Below are positions 1 to 12,489 of a stretch of DNA of 64,000 nt, in pieces. The number at the start of each line of letters is the position of its first letter. Position 1 is the stretch's first letter. The notes beneath the pieces are model-generated. The model saw only the letters and a program-made list of their open reading frames with translations. It did no database searches and was not told the origin of the DNA. A program made the translations under genes and the position numbers. Source of the DNA: Diogma glabrata (lineage: Eukaryota > Arthropoda > Insecta > Diptera > Cylindrotomidae); the NCBI GenBank assembly GCA_963693315.1, contig OY856188.1, positions 1,116,001 to 1,180,000 on the forward strand, read 5' to 3'.

Positions 1-322
1 ACTGGCCGCACGGAAAAAAAAATAAATAAACAGTATAAATTATGTTAAGATTTTTTATTCAAATTAAGTCGCAAACATGAAATTCTTGTGTAGTATTACT
101 AATTCTTAGTTCGTTTTTCAAATTAATGTCAGTTAGTCTATTTCTATAGGAATTTGTTAGGAATATTTAAGTTTGAATTTAGTACGTACCAAAATATTGT
201 ACTTTTTTAAACGGAACTTATTATTATTGTGGTATTTGCTATTTTTATAATATTTTTACTGGCCGCACCAAATCATAAAACTGGCCGCATGCGGCCAGAT
301 GGCCGCAGTTTGGGCACCGCTG
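1..322. mobile_element. end of a hAT-like DNA element (partial)
   Basis: The window opens inside a repeat. The motif ACTGGCCGCA occurs at 1, about 258 and about 281, followed by an inverted form (GCGGCCAGATGGCCGC). The segment ends at 322 with a terminus that reads on the minus strand as CAGCGGTGCCCAAACT. That terminus resembles the CAGCGGT-type ends of hAT elements, which commonly carry subterminal repeats. The other end lies outside the window, so the target duplication cannot be tested. No coding sequence is visible. The hAT assignment is inference. Confidence 0.5.
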
Positions 323-1431
323 GCTTAGACTATACAAAGAGTTAATGATTGTTATGGTAACTAAAAATTTAATTCAGGCGACAATTTTCGACCATTTAGT
401 TTCCCAGTTAAACTATTTTACTACTGTATACAAATTACATTTCTTACCTGTATTAAAAATGGCCATATAAATGTTTGACCAATTTTTGGTTCTGGCGTCA
501 CATTTTTTGATTGATTATCATCTTCTCGAAAATGCATTCGTGCTGATTTTGTTTTTAAATTTTTTTCGTTATTCAACACTTTGTTGTTTTGTAGAGTTAA
601 AAAATTTCAACAGAAACACAAAATTAAATTAAAAAACTTTTTTTAAATAAAAATTTAAATAATTTTCAAATAAATTTCTAAAGTTAAATTGATTCATTTC
701 AATTTTTTTTTTATTGTAAATAAAAAAAAATTGAATTATTTTTTTGTAAATTTTGATTTTTTTTTTCAAATTTTGAGCTGAAAATAAAAAAGAAAAGAGA
801 AAAACAGTGAAATTAAAAGTCTTGTAAATTCTAAGGTATTGTTTAATTTAAAAAAAAAATAATAGAAATATGTATAACTTATAACATATTCCAACTAGTT
901 TTAAGATGTAAACAAATAATTTAAAAACAAAATCTAACCAAGCAAATGTAATGAATTTGAAATGAAATAATTATTAAATTTATATACCAAACAAAAATCA
1001 ATTATCTTGTATAACGAACGAGGTTTGTGACCTGAATATTTATTTTGACTTTTATAACAAAAACAGAAGCACTCGTGAAATATGAAAACAATTAAATAAT
1101 AATTTAAAACAACGTTGGTGATGCGTAACGCGAGCCTTAAGTTGGTGTAAAAATACGGGTTGTCCAGATGCTTTATTGATTACAATTGCAACTTTCTAAA
1201 AAAGTTTAAATAACAAAAAAACATAACAAAATATAACGAATTTATCGATTATATTGGTGTACTAGAATGAATGTCAATTTCATTTGTTGCTCAAAAAATA
1301 AAAACAATTTTAAAGAATGACACACCAAAGCGCTGTTACTTTTACTAGAAAAACTTTTAGTATTGTGAGTTCGCTGGTAAGTTTTTAATTCCTCGGTAAA
1401 CGGAGAAAGGAATAATGTGAGGAATTAGCTG
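323..1431. other. intergenic, no gene seen
   Basis: AT-rich sequence with many short homopolymer runs. No open frame of meaningful length, RNA gene or clear repeat was recognised. Confidence 0.5.
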
Positions 1432-1831
1432 CTAAGGCTGTATTCTAAACCAAAACTTATTTGTGGAGACTTACTTATTTGAATAAGTAACCTAAATAGG
1501 TGACTTATTTGAAATTTTTTTTTCATAGAAAAATCTAATTCGATTTGACAGTGTCAAATATTTTTATAATGTTTGTTTACAAAATGGTTTTAAGCAATAA
1601 AATTTCTTTTTCGATCCCTAATAAAATAATGTAGTAATTTAAAATGAAAAAAAGAAGTTTTGTAAACTCTTTAATTGATCAAATTAAATAAATCGTTCTA
1701 ATTAAATTTATTTTCGAATTTGCTTTTTGTTGCTGTGAAAATAAGAAAGCTAAATCATTTAGAATAGCTTTTAAATAGTAAGTCTACATAAATAAGTTTC
1801 AAATAAGTCGTCGTTTAGAATACAACCTTAG
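1432..1831. mobile_element. 400-bp fold-back element (MITE-like)
   Basis: The left end CTAAGGCTGTATTCTAAAC is mirrored by the right end GTTTAGAATACAACCTTAG. The next part of each arm also pairs: AACTTATTTGTGGAGACTTAC at left, and TAAGTCTACATAAATAAGTT at right. The arms are imperfect and the interior is AT-rich without an ORF. A convincing target duplication was not found, so the superfamily is open. Confidence 0.6.
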
Positions 1832-2048
1832 TCAAATAAACAGTTTACAAAAATCATTTAGCATGTTTGGTACAATTTAGCATTAATTGAAACGTCTAAG
1901 TGTGAAGTAATTATTTGAATGAAATAATTATTACATCTATTGAGGAGGTTTAGTCATTGAAAATTGATATTTCAAATAAACATTTGTTCCCGTTTATATT
2001 ACAGTCAGCCCTCGTACAACATAATTTGAGTGAATATATTTTGTTTTT

Positions 2049-2679
2049 TCACGTAACTCATATCGTCACTGTTATGCCAAAGTCACGAATGTGCAAAATT
2101 GTAGTTTTGAGATAATTGCATTTTAAAGTTTGCAAACGCTACTAAAATTCAGTTTTTTTGTTGTTTTTTATTATTCCAGCAAATTTTTTATTCAAAATGT
2201 ATACTGTGTAATGTCTGCTGCGTCCCCACTCTTCTAAAATTATAATTCGGCTTTAAACGCACTTTCGTGTCTTTGGCAAAGAAACCAATAATACCTAATG
2301 TGGTACATTAGTGTCTTTGGCATTTTATAAAAAACTATATTCACACTTTGGTGATTTTAGAAGTTCATGTTTGACCATGAAGCACTTTTCATATCACATT
2401 TGTGTTTCTGGCACTGAATTCCACGACAAAAATAAGCCATATTATCATATTAGTGAAAAACTTGAAATTTTGCACATTCGTGACTCTGGCATAACAGTGA
2501 CGATATGTCAATAGTAGAGATTGGAGTACGCGAGATTGTCACACATGTATAGATCAAACATTAAAAAAAATGGCAAATCAATAAAAACTGATCTTCCATG
2601 TGTCATTTTGATCTACGGGTATGACAATCTCGCGTACTCCAGTCCCAGTCAATGCTATTGACATATGAGTTAGCGTGAG
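2049..2679. mobile_element. fold-back element interrupted by a smaller hairpin
   Basis: The left arm (from about 2049, CACGTAACTCATATCGTCAC and on to about 2100) pairs with a right arm that is split. One part ends at 2507 (GCATAACAGTGACGATATG) and the rest resumes at 2663 (ATATGAGTTAGCGTGA). The gap is a separate hairpin at 2508-2662. The interior repeats a GTGTCTTTGGCA-like motif several times (near 2265, 2309, 2400 and 2478; inverted near 2070). No plausible gene; the 67-codon ORF inside is a by-product of the repeat. Confidence 0.6.
2508..2662. mobile_element. nested 155-bp hairpin element
   Basis: The ends are TCAATAG and CTATTGAC. The inner arms GGAGTACGCGAGATTGTCA and TGACAATCTCGCGTACTCC are exact complements (2523 onwards, and up to 2640). 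ATATG flanks both sides (2503-2507 and 2663-2667) and looks like a target duplication. It interrupts the right arm of the surrounding fold-back element, so it inserted later. Confidence 0.65.
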
Positions 2680-3741
2680 ATATCACACACCATTGGTAAT
2701 AGCAGCGAGATGACGCTGATATCTTAGGAGTGGTAGCCGGTGAACTTTAATTAGTTTTGTATGGGTGACGAACAAGTAGGCTATATGTAGTATTTAATCG
2801 CTCTTTCTGTCTGAAATCACATGTAAACTCCACGCACTATCTAAATACCGTTATCGTGCAATCATTTTTATACTCGTCATTATCCTATCTGCTTGTTCTG
2901 CTCCCGTCTCAATGAATGTGTAACATATTCGCCATACTAGTTTTATTTACATTCCACAATGGTAAGCACTTTTTCACATTAACCTGCAATTGTTTCAGTC
3001 AAAGCGCGACTCGCTCAGCGGAAGTACGTTCAAGTTATTCATCTCCACTCCAACTAACTTTCGTAACATGGTAATCTCACAATTCTTACGCATATGTTTT
3101 TAAAGTGACTGGTTCAAATAAGATAATAATGAAACTGGCCGTCTTTGCTATCGTCATTGGAGAACTTTTAGTTTTTAATGATTATAGAATATGTATGATC
3201 ATTTCTAAGTTCCTCAAAATTAAGCATCTTCAAATTGGAGGTTGGATGATTTAAATTTCTAATTTTTAGTACTTCCAGAAGGTTTTATGGATTTTCAATT
3301 CTTCGTTTGCGACTGTTTTTTTGAATCAGTCAGGATCGTCGTCGGCATGATTCGCATTTCATACAAACACATCTGAATCGTTTGTAAAAACACGTAAGTA
3401 AGTCCGGAGCCGAAGTTCTTCTATATATTATAAAATTAAAAAATCCTCAAATCACATTTATAGTTTATAAACTTCTAACTATGATTTAAAGTTTGAATTG
3501 AATATTCAATAAATTAAATTCCATTTATTTAATTTATGTTAATTACATTGATTACATATTTTGCGTTAGTTTGAGAAAGTTTGATTAAAAAGTTTCAACA
3601 ATAGTTCAACAACATTTATTGAATGCGTTTTCGTTTTGTTTTAATTGTTTGTTGCATTTATTTACAGATTGTTTAATTTAAGTTAGTAGGTTATTAAGTT
3701 TAATAAATTAAATTATGTATATCAAAATAGAAATTGAAATG
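2680..3741. other. intergenic, no gene seen
   Basis: No coding frame, RNA gene or repeat was recognised in this AT-rich kilobase. Confidence 0.45.
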
Positions 3742-4770
3742 TAGGCCCATAGAATGACGGAAAAAGATATGGCTTACGTGTTATTGTCGGTTACAGGTCG
3801 GAATTTTTTTTAATCTCTGGGAGAGGGTACTCACATAATGGACCTGCCGCGTCCGCTCGCTCGGAGCCTGGGGACTGGAGTTATTCAACAAATTCGGCTG
3901 CAAATTTTTTTCGCGTCTTTGTAAGCGATATAACTCGTAAATGGTGCACTTTAGGATACCCGTAACTCGGTCGCGGGCCGTAACACGGTCGCAGATAATG
4001 TTAGAGAGGTTTTTTTTTTAAACCTTCGGTTTTCTAAGCACTTTGTAAATTTTAAAACCGCATCTCGTTACGTTGAAAATTCGTTGAGAAATTTAATTTT
4101 GCAACTAAGGAATTTTCGCCGTTTTTTGAACCGCTGTAATTGTAGTTAATATTAAATATGGGTATAGGCAACACAGTTGTTAATTAAAACTGACATTTTA
4201 CTCTTTCGACTGCCGTCAAGCAGATTGCGATCAGATAAAAACTCAGAGCTTGCGGCCTGCCCAAATTTAACAACTTTTTTTCAGACATTAAGTGCAAAAT
4301 GGAATTGTGCAAAAACTATTAAGCGGAATGAAACGTTCCAAAGCTTATATTTTTGGTTGAGATTTCAACTACAAGATAGAGAGGTAAATTATATTATAAA
4401 CAATTATTTGCAAATAACTAAATTCAATTGAAAAATATCGTTTTTTAAAAAAAATTTCGCAGTTTTTTGCAAAAATTTGCAACAAAAAAATTTTTTTTTA
4501 TTTTTTTTTTATTTTAAGTTATAGAAAAACATTTGATGAACAAGAACGTTCCATGACACCAGTATCCTAAAGTGCACCATTTACGAGTTATATCGCTTAC
4601 AAGGAAGCAAAAAAACATTTCCAGCCGAATTTGTTGAATAACTCCAGTCCCCAGGTTCCGAGCGAGTAGACTCGCCAGGTCCAATATGTGAGTACCCTAC
4701 CCCAGAGATTAAAAAAAATGCCGACCTGTAACCGACAACAACACGTAGAATTCGTAATTCTATTGGCCTA
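3742..4770. mobile_element. about 1-kb element with long terminal inverted repeats
   Basis: About 200 bp at the left (3742-3960, including GGTGCACTTTAGGATAC) is the imperfect reverse complement of about 210 bp at the right (4560-4770, including GTATCCTAAAGTGCACC). The outermost bases are TAGGCC and GGCCTA. They are compatible with a TA target duplication, or with a 3-bp ATG duplication one step further out. The arms contain unusually GC-rich stretches for this window. The 84-codon ORF inside (4177-4431) has no recognisable domain and is probably chance. Confidence 0.7.
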
Positions 4771-5489
4771 ATGTGGTTGCCGGTTAACGGAGTGGAATTT
4801 ATATCTAATTAACGAAAAATGTGCTTTATTTTATTGTTTTTCAGAAATAATAAACATTCATAGTTTCTCTACTTCTAACATAGTTTTAAAATTAAAAAAA
4901 CTTTAATTAACGGAATAACTAAACCGTACAATGCAATACTATAGCATAAATCCTTTAACACTCAAAAGCTTTAGCTACCCATAAGCAAATGAAATTTAAT
5001 TTTAAAAAAAATCGATTTTAAATTAACGCCTTAATTATTTAAATGAGTTTTAATTACTATCCACTTAAATTGTTAATCTTTTTAATAAGAATAAAATGAT
5101 GAAAAACGTGTTCTAGAGAGTTGTGAAAACTTGACCATTTTTGATTTTCCTGAAACTTGGCAATTGGCATATAAGTAGTATGGACAAAATAAAAAATACA
5201 ACTTATTTTAAACATTTTTTAAAGTGCATAGTTTGAGCACAGGGGCACCCCAACATGCATGAAGAATGAAAATTCTGCCAATCCGATGTAGCTTTGAAAT
5301 TAAATTGCTCAAGAACGGCTATACCGATTTCATCAATCTTTTTTTTGTTTGATAGATGATTAGTTAGCCCTTTGAAAAAAAATTCATTTACTGTTTTTAT
5401 AATTAATTTTTAAATAAAAATATTAAAAAAACTTTTTTAAAGATGGCGCTAGGGTCGAACATCAATTGGAATTAAATTAATTTTTTTTC

Positions 5490-5771
5490 TGAAAATAGTT
5501 CTATCCTTACTCTAAAATATATCAAATAAACTCAGAGGCTTTAATTTTTGTTCTTGAGATATTTAATTTTAAAGATTTTTAGTACGACTGAAACTCGAAT
5601 TTTTCTTCATTTTTTCAAACAACTTCCATTAACAAAAATTTTTAAAATCAATCAAATTTTAACTTTTTTTTTTTTAATATAGCTCTAACCTTACTTTAAA
5701 ATATATCAAATTTACAAAGAGGCGTTAATTCGTGTTCTTGAGATATTTAATTTTAAAGATTTTTAGTCCGC
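5490..5771 (+). repeat. 184-bp tandem duplication
   Basis: The string from CTAAAATATATCAAA to TTAAAGATTTTTAGT appears twice with an offset of 184 bp: copy one reaches 5583, copy two reaches 5767. Copy two continues beyond the hAT-like insertion at 7746. There the sequence (TTCATTATTTTTTCGAACAA) aligns with the continuation of copy one (TTCATTTTTTCAAACAA near 5610). Copy one is therefore an in-window view of the uninterrupted site. Confidence 0.65.
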
Positions 5772-5779
5772 CTAAAATT

Positions 5780-7745
5780 CAAGGTTGGCATGATATATGT
5801 CAATGATATATATCCGATATATATCATTGATATATATCACGATATTTATTCCCTGATATGTATCATGATATTTATAAAAAAGAAAATATTAACTATTCCT
5901 ACCTAAAATTTGAAAAACTGTTGCAGCACTGCCCGCAAAACGCGTGCCAAATCGTGGTAATCTGGTTCAGCTATGCCAAGAATAAGACCATTAAGCTGAC
6001 ATAGATCCTGACATAACTAAACTTATGACATAAATATTGTAATGCATGCTAAACATATGCTTTATTACCTAAAGACCATAGCAGTCGCTTTAGGCCGAAC
6101 TCCAAAATACAAAACGACTATTGCCGTTGTTGTAGAAATTTGGCATAAACTGGAAGTCGATCTTAAACTAGAGTAACCTGTAGAAGTTAGGAAACTTTTT
6201 TATCGAAGCAGACATTTCTTTGAGAAACATGTCTTTAGATGCACCTTATCACCTAGCTAATGTATGCTTGACCATTGATTGTTTTAGGTAAACATTTCAA
6301 GAACCACCAAAGAGAAGAAGCATATACTTCCTTACTTAAATATAATTATTTCAGACTTCATTCCGTTTGTAATGGCGCTTTTAGCTGAAATTACACCATT
6401 TTCAAAATATGCATTTCAATCTCAGTTTAGAAACTCCACCAATGGTGTGGTAGAATGGAATTACTACTTTAGCAGGATTTTCCAGAATTTCAAATACGGG
6501 CAAACACTGGTCCATTAATGGTTAACAGTATGCGACTTTTATTATTATGCCAGTACTAAAATAGCCAGTATTTAGTTAACTGTGAATGGCCAAGCACTGA
6601 CCCATGAATGGTAAACAGTAATTGACTATTGTTATTGAGCCATAACTATAGATCCATGAATCACCCGATCTACGGTTTATAAAAAATAGCCTGTTTATTT
6701 TACTTTAAATTGCCAAGTAATGCACGCCAATAGTTAACATTACTTGGCTATTGTTATTGGGCCAGTACTGAACCATGAGCTGGCCGATCTTTGTCATTTG
6801 GCTAAAATTCACTAGAGTAATATCCATTTTCGAAATATATATTTTGCAAAATTTCACCTATAGTTGTCCAGGTTGGTATAAGTTTTAAATTTTTTTCTTG
6901 GGACATTTTTATGTTATTATAATTATTTTGTATTTAATTTATTTAAATTGAAACATAAGATATTTTTTAATGGCCCAGTCATGGTTGCCAGTACTCGGCC
7001 ATTGCTGCAATACTTGTCAACATTATTTGTCCGTTACTGGGTCAGCTGTACAGTGTACAACCTTGTATGGCTCAATATTGTTTTTTTCTCTGGAAAATAA
7101 ATGGCAGTCAAAATTATCAAAAAATAAAATTATGTTAGTGGCCGAGTCATAGTTACCAGCACTGTGAGTCGTGGTTGCCAGTACCGAGTCATTGTTGAAA
7201 TATTTGGTCGCCAGAAATTGACCATTACTGGACCAATTCTATTTTCTTGTATGGGCCATTGCTGACTTTTTTCTCTGACCCTTGAACGGAAGTCATTTAT
7301 ATTTCGAAGGTATTATCCAGTAACATTATGTTAATGGTCCAGTTATGGTTGGCAGTACTCGACCATTGTTGCATTACTGGTCGCCGGTAATGGGCCATTA
7401 ATGGAGTAGTTCTACAAACTTGTATGGGTATTGATAATGCAACTTGACAAAATAAACAAGACAAAGTGAGCGAGCGTATTCTCGGACTTGTGCAATCGAA
7501 TATATAGACGAAAGGCTTGATAAATTGCCTATAAAAACTGAATTGAAGTTGCCATATTTGAATTTAGTTTATAGGTGAAGAGGTAAGAAACGAAGGAGCG
7601 TGGAAAGGGCCACATATTGTATTATATTTAAGATAAACAACTGATTCAAAAATAAATATCAGAACCCGATATATATCGGATATATATCTGATATATATCG
7701 GATATTTTGATATTTATATAAATATCATGATATTTGCCAACCTTG
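5780..7745. mobile_element. hAT-like non-autonomous element, 1,966 bp
   Basis: The termini are CAAGGTTGGCA and TGCCAACCTTG, a perfect inverted pair. The 8 bp CTAAAATT is present on both sides (5772-5779 and 7746-7753), the target-duplication length of hAT elements. Subterminal runs of ATATATCGGATATATATC-type repeats follow at both ends. The interior has no transposase frame but holds a degenerate array of CCAGTACTGG/GGCCATT-type motifs. It splits a 184-bp repeat whose uninterrupted copy lies nearby. Confidence 0.75.
6440..7440. repeat. degenerate array of GCCAGTACT / GGCCATTA motifs
   Basis: Over roughly 1 kb, phrases like GCCAGTACT, GGCCATTGTTGCA, CCATTAATGG and GGTTAACAGTA recur in changing order at about 30-70 bp spacing (for example near 6505, 6590, 6765, 6990, 7180, 7350 and 7390). 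Many are locally palindromic. There is no fixed period. Similar phrases reappear weakly at about 9240-9340 (GAGCCAGTATCGGCGAGCC). The 60-codon ORF here is formed by the repeat and is not a gene. Confidence 0.5.
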
Positions 7746-8090
7746 CTAAAATTGTATTTGTTCATTATTTTTTCGAACAATTTATATCATCAAAAAATTT
7801 TAACCACTGAAGTGGTTAACAAAAAAAAGTTTGATGAAATCGGTATAGCCGTTCTTGAGCAATTTAATTTCAAAGTTACATCGGATTGGCAGAATTTTCA
7901 TTTTTCATGCATGTTGGGGTGCCCCTATGCTCAAACTATGCACTTTAAAAATATTTTAAAATAAGTTGTATTTTTTATTTTGTCCATACTACTTACATGT
8001 CAAGTTTCAGGAAAATCAAAAATGGTCAAGTTCAAATTTCGACTTTTTCACCTGCGTAGATCACGTTTTTCATCAAATGAGGTTTTATTT

Positions 8091-10857
8091 TTTCATCACT
8101 TTGAAGGCGGATAATTGATCACAATTTTGTTGATTTCAAAACTAAAATTACCAAAATATTTATTAAGTTAGTAAGTTTTAGTTTAAGATCAACATCAATA
8201 TAGAAATTTTGTTCTCAAATGACAACCAACCACTCAAATTTGATGTATAAACAAATAGGCGACAGTATGTAGCTTGAATAAACAGTTTCAATTTGTAACC
8301 ACAATTTTTGATTGCTGAAATTGCGATCGAATTATTTGTAAGCAACCTTGAATTAATTCTATATAATTTTATGTAATCAACGATTAAAATAAAAAAATTT
8401 TTTGTTCTGCTGTTTTGAATGCATTAATAGAGAATGTAACTGTCATTAAATTATTTGATTTGTTTTGCGAATTAATTCTTTTCGGTTTTTGCTACATGTT
8501 CCCAATATTTATAAATTTTTGAGTTATTATATAAATATATCAACGATCAACTCTTTCCAAAAATAATTCAACTGTGTTACTTAAATGAAAGTTTAATAAA
8601 GAATTCTTTAAAATGCATTAGGTAAAAGTAAAAATGAGGGACTTAAAATATTTTCGTACTGTACTTTTCTGTACTATCGACATCCACACAATCTGTACGA
8701 TACTGTCATAAATAAAATATCGAATTAGTGCTATTGTTGATTTGAATTTGCTATAGAACGAGTGAATTTTCAAACCATTTATGTGTTTGATTTCAATTGA
8801 ACATTAAATACCTCAGGTTTTAGATCTAGGTAACGAATAGGTGAAAAATTCCTCAAACGATCCAAAAAATATCCATATTAGTGGTCACTTTCGAATTTAA
8901 TCTAGATGTGTCGATATTGAGAAAATATCGTCTACGCAAAAAAACAAAATAATAAATTAGGTTCACCCAATTTTGAGTACATAGTGTGATTTGAATGAAA
9001 TTTGACTTAAATAACCCGATCTGATTTTAAAATCAGTTATTTCAAAAAATAACGACAAATTGCATAAATGCAAATATCTTGTTTATTTTAAATACATGCC
9101 TTGTGGGTCTGACTATTCTGATATTGTATTAAAGTTTCAGAAATATGAAATTTTTCATTCACTCTTTATTTGCATTTTGAATAAACCATTTTTGTAATGT
9201 GCAATAACCCGGGTAGGAACTGCCAATATTAAACAACGAACCAATCTTGAGCCAGTATCGGCGAGCCAAGCCATGGCTAGTTAACTTTGGTTTCAGTATG
9301 GGCCAGTTGTAAATGCCTAGACTGAACCAAGATTCAGTTTATTATATTACGCGTTATTCACCAGGTTAATGCATTGTAAACATGTGCTAGCCATATTATG
9401 TTTATCTTTATTTTTATATATGAAAGTCGTTACCGTTAATGTATTTAGTTTGGTTGGTTTGATAAATTTTTTGGATTATTCCGTTTCTAGTTAAATTTTT
9501 TATTTAAACTAATCTGACATATTCAATTCTATTTGTACACAAAGCTGTCTGGTCCCGAAATCTACCTATTTCTAGCGGATATACGTGCCGCTTGGACTTT
9601 TTTACATTTATTTTCGAAATTTACACCGTGCAGTTTTTTGTATAATTTTGATTAATAGCAATCTTACCATGGTGTTTTTCGCTTTGTTCCGAACCTGATT
9701 GACTGAAAAACTTAGAGTTCGGAATGATAGAAAAATTAATGAGTTTACAATGAAAAATACAATGATGTCTCAAGTAAGAATTTATGAATAGATAAAACTA
9801 AAATTCATGACACTGTTTAGAGAAGTGTCATTTGAAAGACCTTTTTTTAACATCGCAATTTTTTGTATAATTTTCAGACAGATTTGTCATATTTTTAAAG
9901 AGTAACAAAAATAACCTTTGTGTTTTTTATTAATTACCTAGCTATGAAAAGTTATCCAAAAGTTATATGTTAATTCCTAGAAAAGTTATATGTAGTATAA
10001 TTCCTACCGTTTGCTTACCATTGAAACTTCAAAAAATTGTTAATATACAAATTTTTTATCGCTCTGTTTTTATAATTGCTTAAGCCATTGTCTCCCCAAC
10101 TAACAAAAAAACTCCTACCTTCAATTATTGAAAATACAAAAATTTAAGTATTTTATATAAGTACATTTGAAAAGTACAAATCATTCTCCAATAACAAAGA
10201 AATGTTTTAACGTGTCATATGAATGAATTATTTAAAAAAAAATAATTGAGCTGCCATGTCACCTTGATATTATAATTCATCACAAATGAAAACATAGGAG
10301 CTAAAGATTTCTGATTTTGAAATTTTGTTAACAGAGTTTGGCGATTCAAGACTTTGAGTTAGTATTCTAATTATTTTAGGTAAATCAAACCAACATAGAA
10401 TAATCTGTATATCTTGTTTATAATGGTTTCTAGACGTAAGTCAATATCTCACAAACTACAAACAAATTATGAAAATAAAACTATACTTACATTACACAAC
10501 CTAACACACATTTTAAACAAAATAATGTTAAAAATTTCTCTCAATTTTATTTCAACAATGTAATCAACATCCTAATTTATATATCATCCTAATTATTATA
10601 TATTAATATCAGCCTATTACGATGCAAATCCAAAAGTAAAAATTACTAACTAAAGTATATGATATCCGATCCGTACAAAACAAAGGTGGTTTGAGGTTAA
10701 AAAACTAATAACAACACAATTACTGCGAAAAAAAACAAAAGCGAATCTTTTTCTGGTTTACAAAATAAATAAATTTAAAATAAATTACAAAGCTATTCTA
10801 TCGGAATGATTTTTTGAAATTACATATGTATATAATAAATTTACATATCAAAACTTG
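8091..10857. other. intergenic; short GCCAGTAT-like patch only
   Basis: No gene or RNA was recognised. At 9230-9340 there is a small patch of mirrored phrases (AACCAATCTTGAGCCAGTAT and CTGAACCAAGATTCAG) that echoes the array inside the hAT-like element upstream. Confidence 0.45.
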
Positions 10858-11016
10858 GGTGGTTATTTTGTAGTGTTATCTCACTAGGTGAGATAAAAAG
10901 TGAGATAAAATATTTGTTTTTGATCGATTATATTAGATAAAAGAAATCATTTAAACATAATTTTTTTATCTCACTATTTATCTCACCTAGTGAGATAACA
11001 CTACAAAATAACCACC
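10858..11016. mobile_element. 159-bp hairpin element
   Basis: Left arm GGTGGTTATTTTGTAGTGTT followed by ATCTCACTAGGTGAGAT is mirrored almost exactly by the right arm ending AACACTACAAAATAACCACC. Each arm is about 55 bp around a short AT-rich loop. TTG flanks both sides, a possible 3-bp duplication. Smaller palindromes (CTCACTAGGTGAG) lie within the arms. Noncoding. Confidence 0.65.
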
Positions 11017-12489
11017 TTGATCTGCAACACGATTTTAATTAATAAAAAACGTGAACAAAAGTCAACTCTTGAATTGTGTTGATAAAGCGTAACAAAAAAT
11101 ACAGGTGTTTTCAAGGTCAAATTGTAACCAGAAGCAATTTGTTTGAATTTTTATTTATTTTAAGCGAAGAGAAGAATACAAACGAGAAGGAAAATCCAAC
11201 AACAAACTTTGTTTTTGTTATAAATAATCAAAAGACAATGCAAACAAAGTAAATAAGAAAAAATGTATCTCAAATTGATTAGACACTGGAGCCATTCCCT
11301 GTAAATTGACGGTATGCATAAATTCTCATTGTACTAATTCAATGACTATATTGTAAAATGTAAGGGAAAACAACAAGTTTTATTAAGTATACAACGGCTT
11401 TAATAAAGCACAGCAAGCAACACTACAGCAAAAATATTCTTAATAGAACTAACTACAAAGTTAAGTTTTCATGTAAACAGACCTGCTTAATAGAACAAGA
11501 TCCAAATAGAGCAGCTATGATTTTTTGCTGATCCTGCACTTGCAGAAATGCGATTTATGACGAATAAGATGATTGTTCCGAGAGTGAACAAATTACGATT
11601 AAAAGAAATACATTCCATAATTCCTCGAATAAAATCACCAAATCACCGACCCATTTTGCGTTAGACTTTCTAGCTTTTTAACTGGATCCTATCCTATGAC
11701 TATACATCCCTTTTCGTGGTCGATATCATACTTTTACTCTTTTTCTCTTCAGTGTTCATCTGCCTTATTATTTTATTTTCATAATAGTTTGTGGGTTACA
11801 GCCACTTCTCCTTTAAGAGTCACTACTAAGGCATTAAAACTATTTTCATTGTTCCAGTTATAAAAACAAGTCGCTGTTGGTTTCATCAAAGACTTTGGTC
11901 TTACTGTTAAATTTCTACATTTTCTGGATGACATCGACATTCGAAGGGAATGTAGCGTTGATATTTGTAAAAGATTCTCTTCCAAGTGTTTATGAATGGT
12001 AACATTTAACTCATTTTTATACACATTTGAATATAAGCTGAATATGTAATGCAAATTGCTACACATATAGATCCTACGGATATCTCCATCATAAAACAAT
12101 GTAAAGCTTGCTTTAAAGATAAATTTGATGCTCTTTGCATTAGCAAGTTGTTTTCAAAGTTCTAGCGTAGCAAGATGTTTTTAAACTTCTACCATTTCTA
12201 TAAAAAAATAAATAATGATGTTAGAGTTGTACTAATATTTGTAGTTTTGCATTAAAATTAGTTTTAATGCTACATTTGCTTTGCAATTTAATAAAAATAT
12301 TACGACAATGGCTGACTTCACTACAGCTCTAGAAACATAGTGTTCTGGATATATAGTGAGCTAATATCCATCAAATACTTTAATTAAAGGCTAACCAATG
12401 TTATAGATTTCGCGTAGTTCCAATTATAGAAATATTAAAAAAAGCAGTTGCATCCCAACAAACATAAATTCTGTTGTACGAGAAAAAGT
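11017..12489. other. intergenic, no gene seen
   Basis: No supported gene. A 106-codon minus-strand frame (11779-12099) shows no domain, no splice context and ordinary noncoding composition, so it is not called. Confidence 0.4.

Larger units (their letters stand above)
5091..8090. mobile_element. 3-kb inverted-repeat element carrying a nested insertion
   Basis: About 260 bp at the left (5091-5350) is closely complementary to the right end (7830-8090). Landmarks include CAAGAACGGCTATACCGATT (left) with its complement at 7840-7860, and GGGGCACCCCAACATGCATG (left) with its complement near 7910. Two head-to-tail copies of a 184-bp unit lie inside the left arm, and the second is split by a hAT-like element. 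No transposase was seen; the 76-codon ORF at 7734-7964 lies in the arm. Confidence 0.65.

Noticed and set aside
6440..7440. CRISPR-like spaced repeats
   Set aside because: No fixed repeat or spacer length, no cas genes, and the host DNA is an insect genome; it lies inside a transposon.
11779..12099. 106-codon minus-strand ORF
   Set aside because: No homology pattern, splice context or compositional support.
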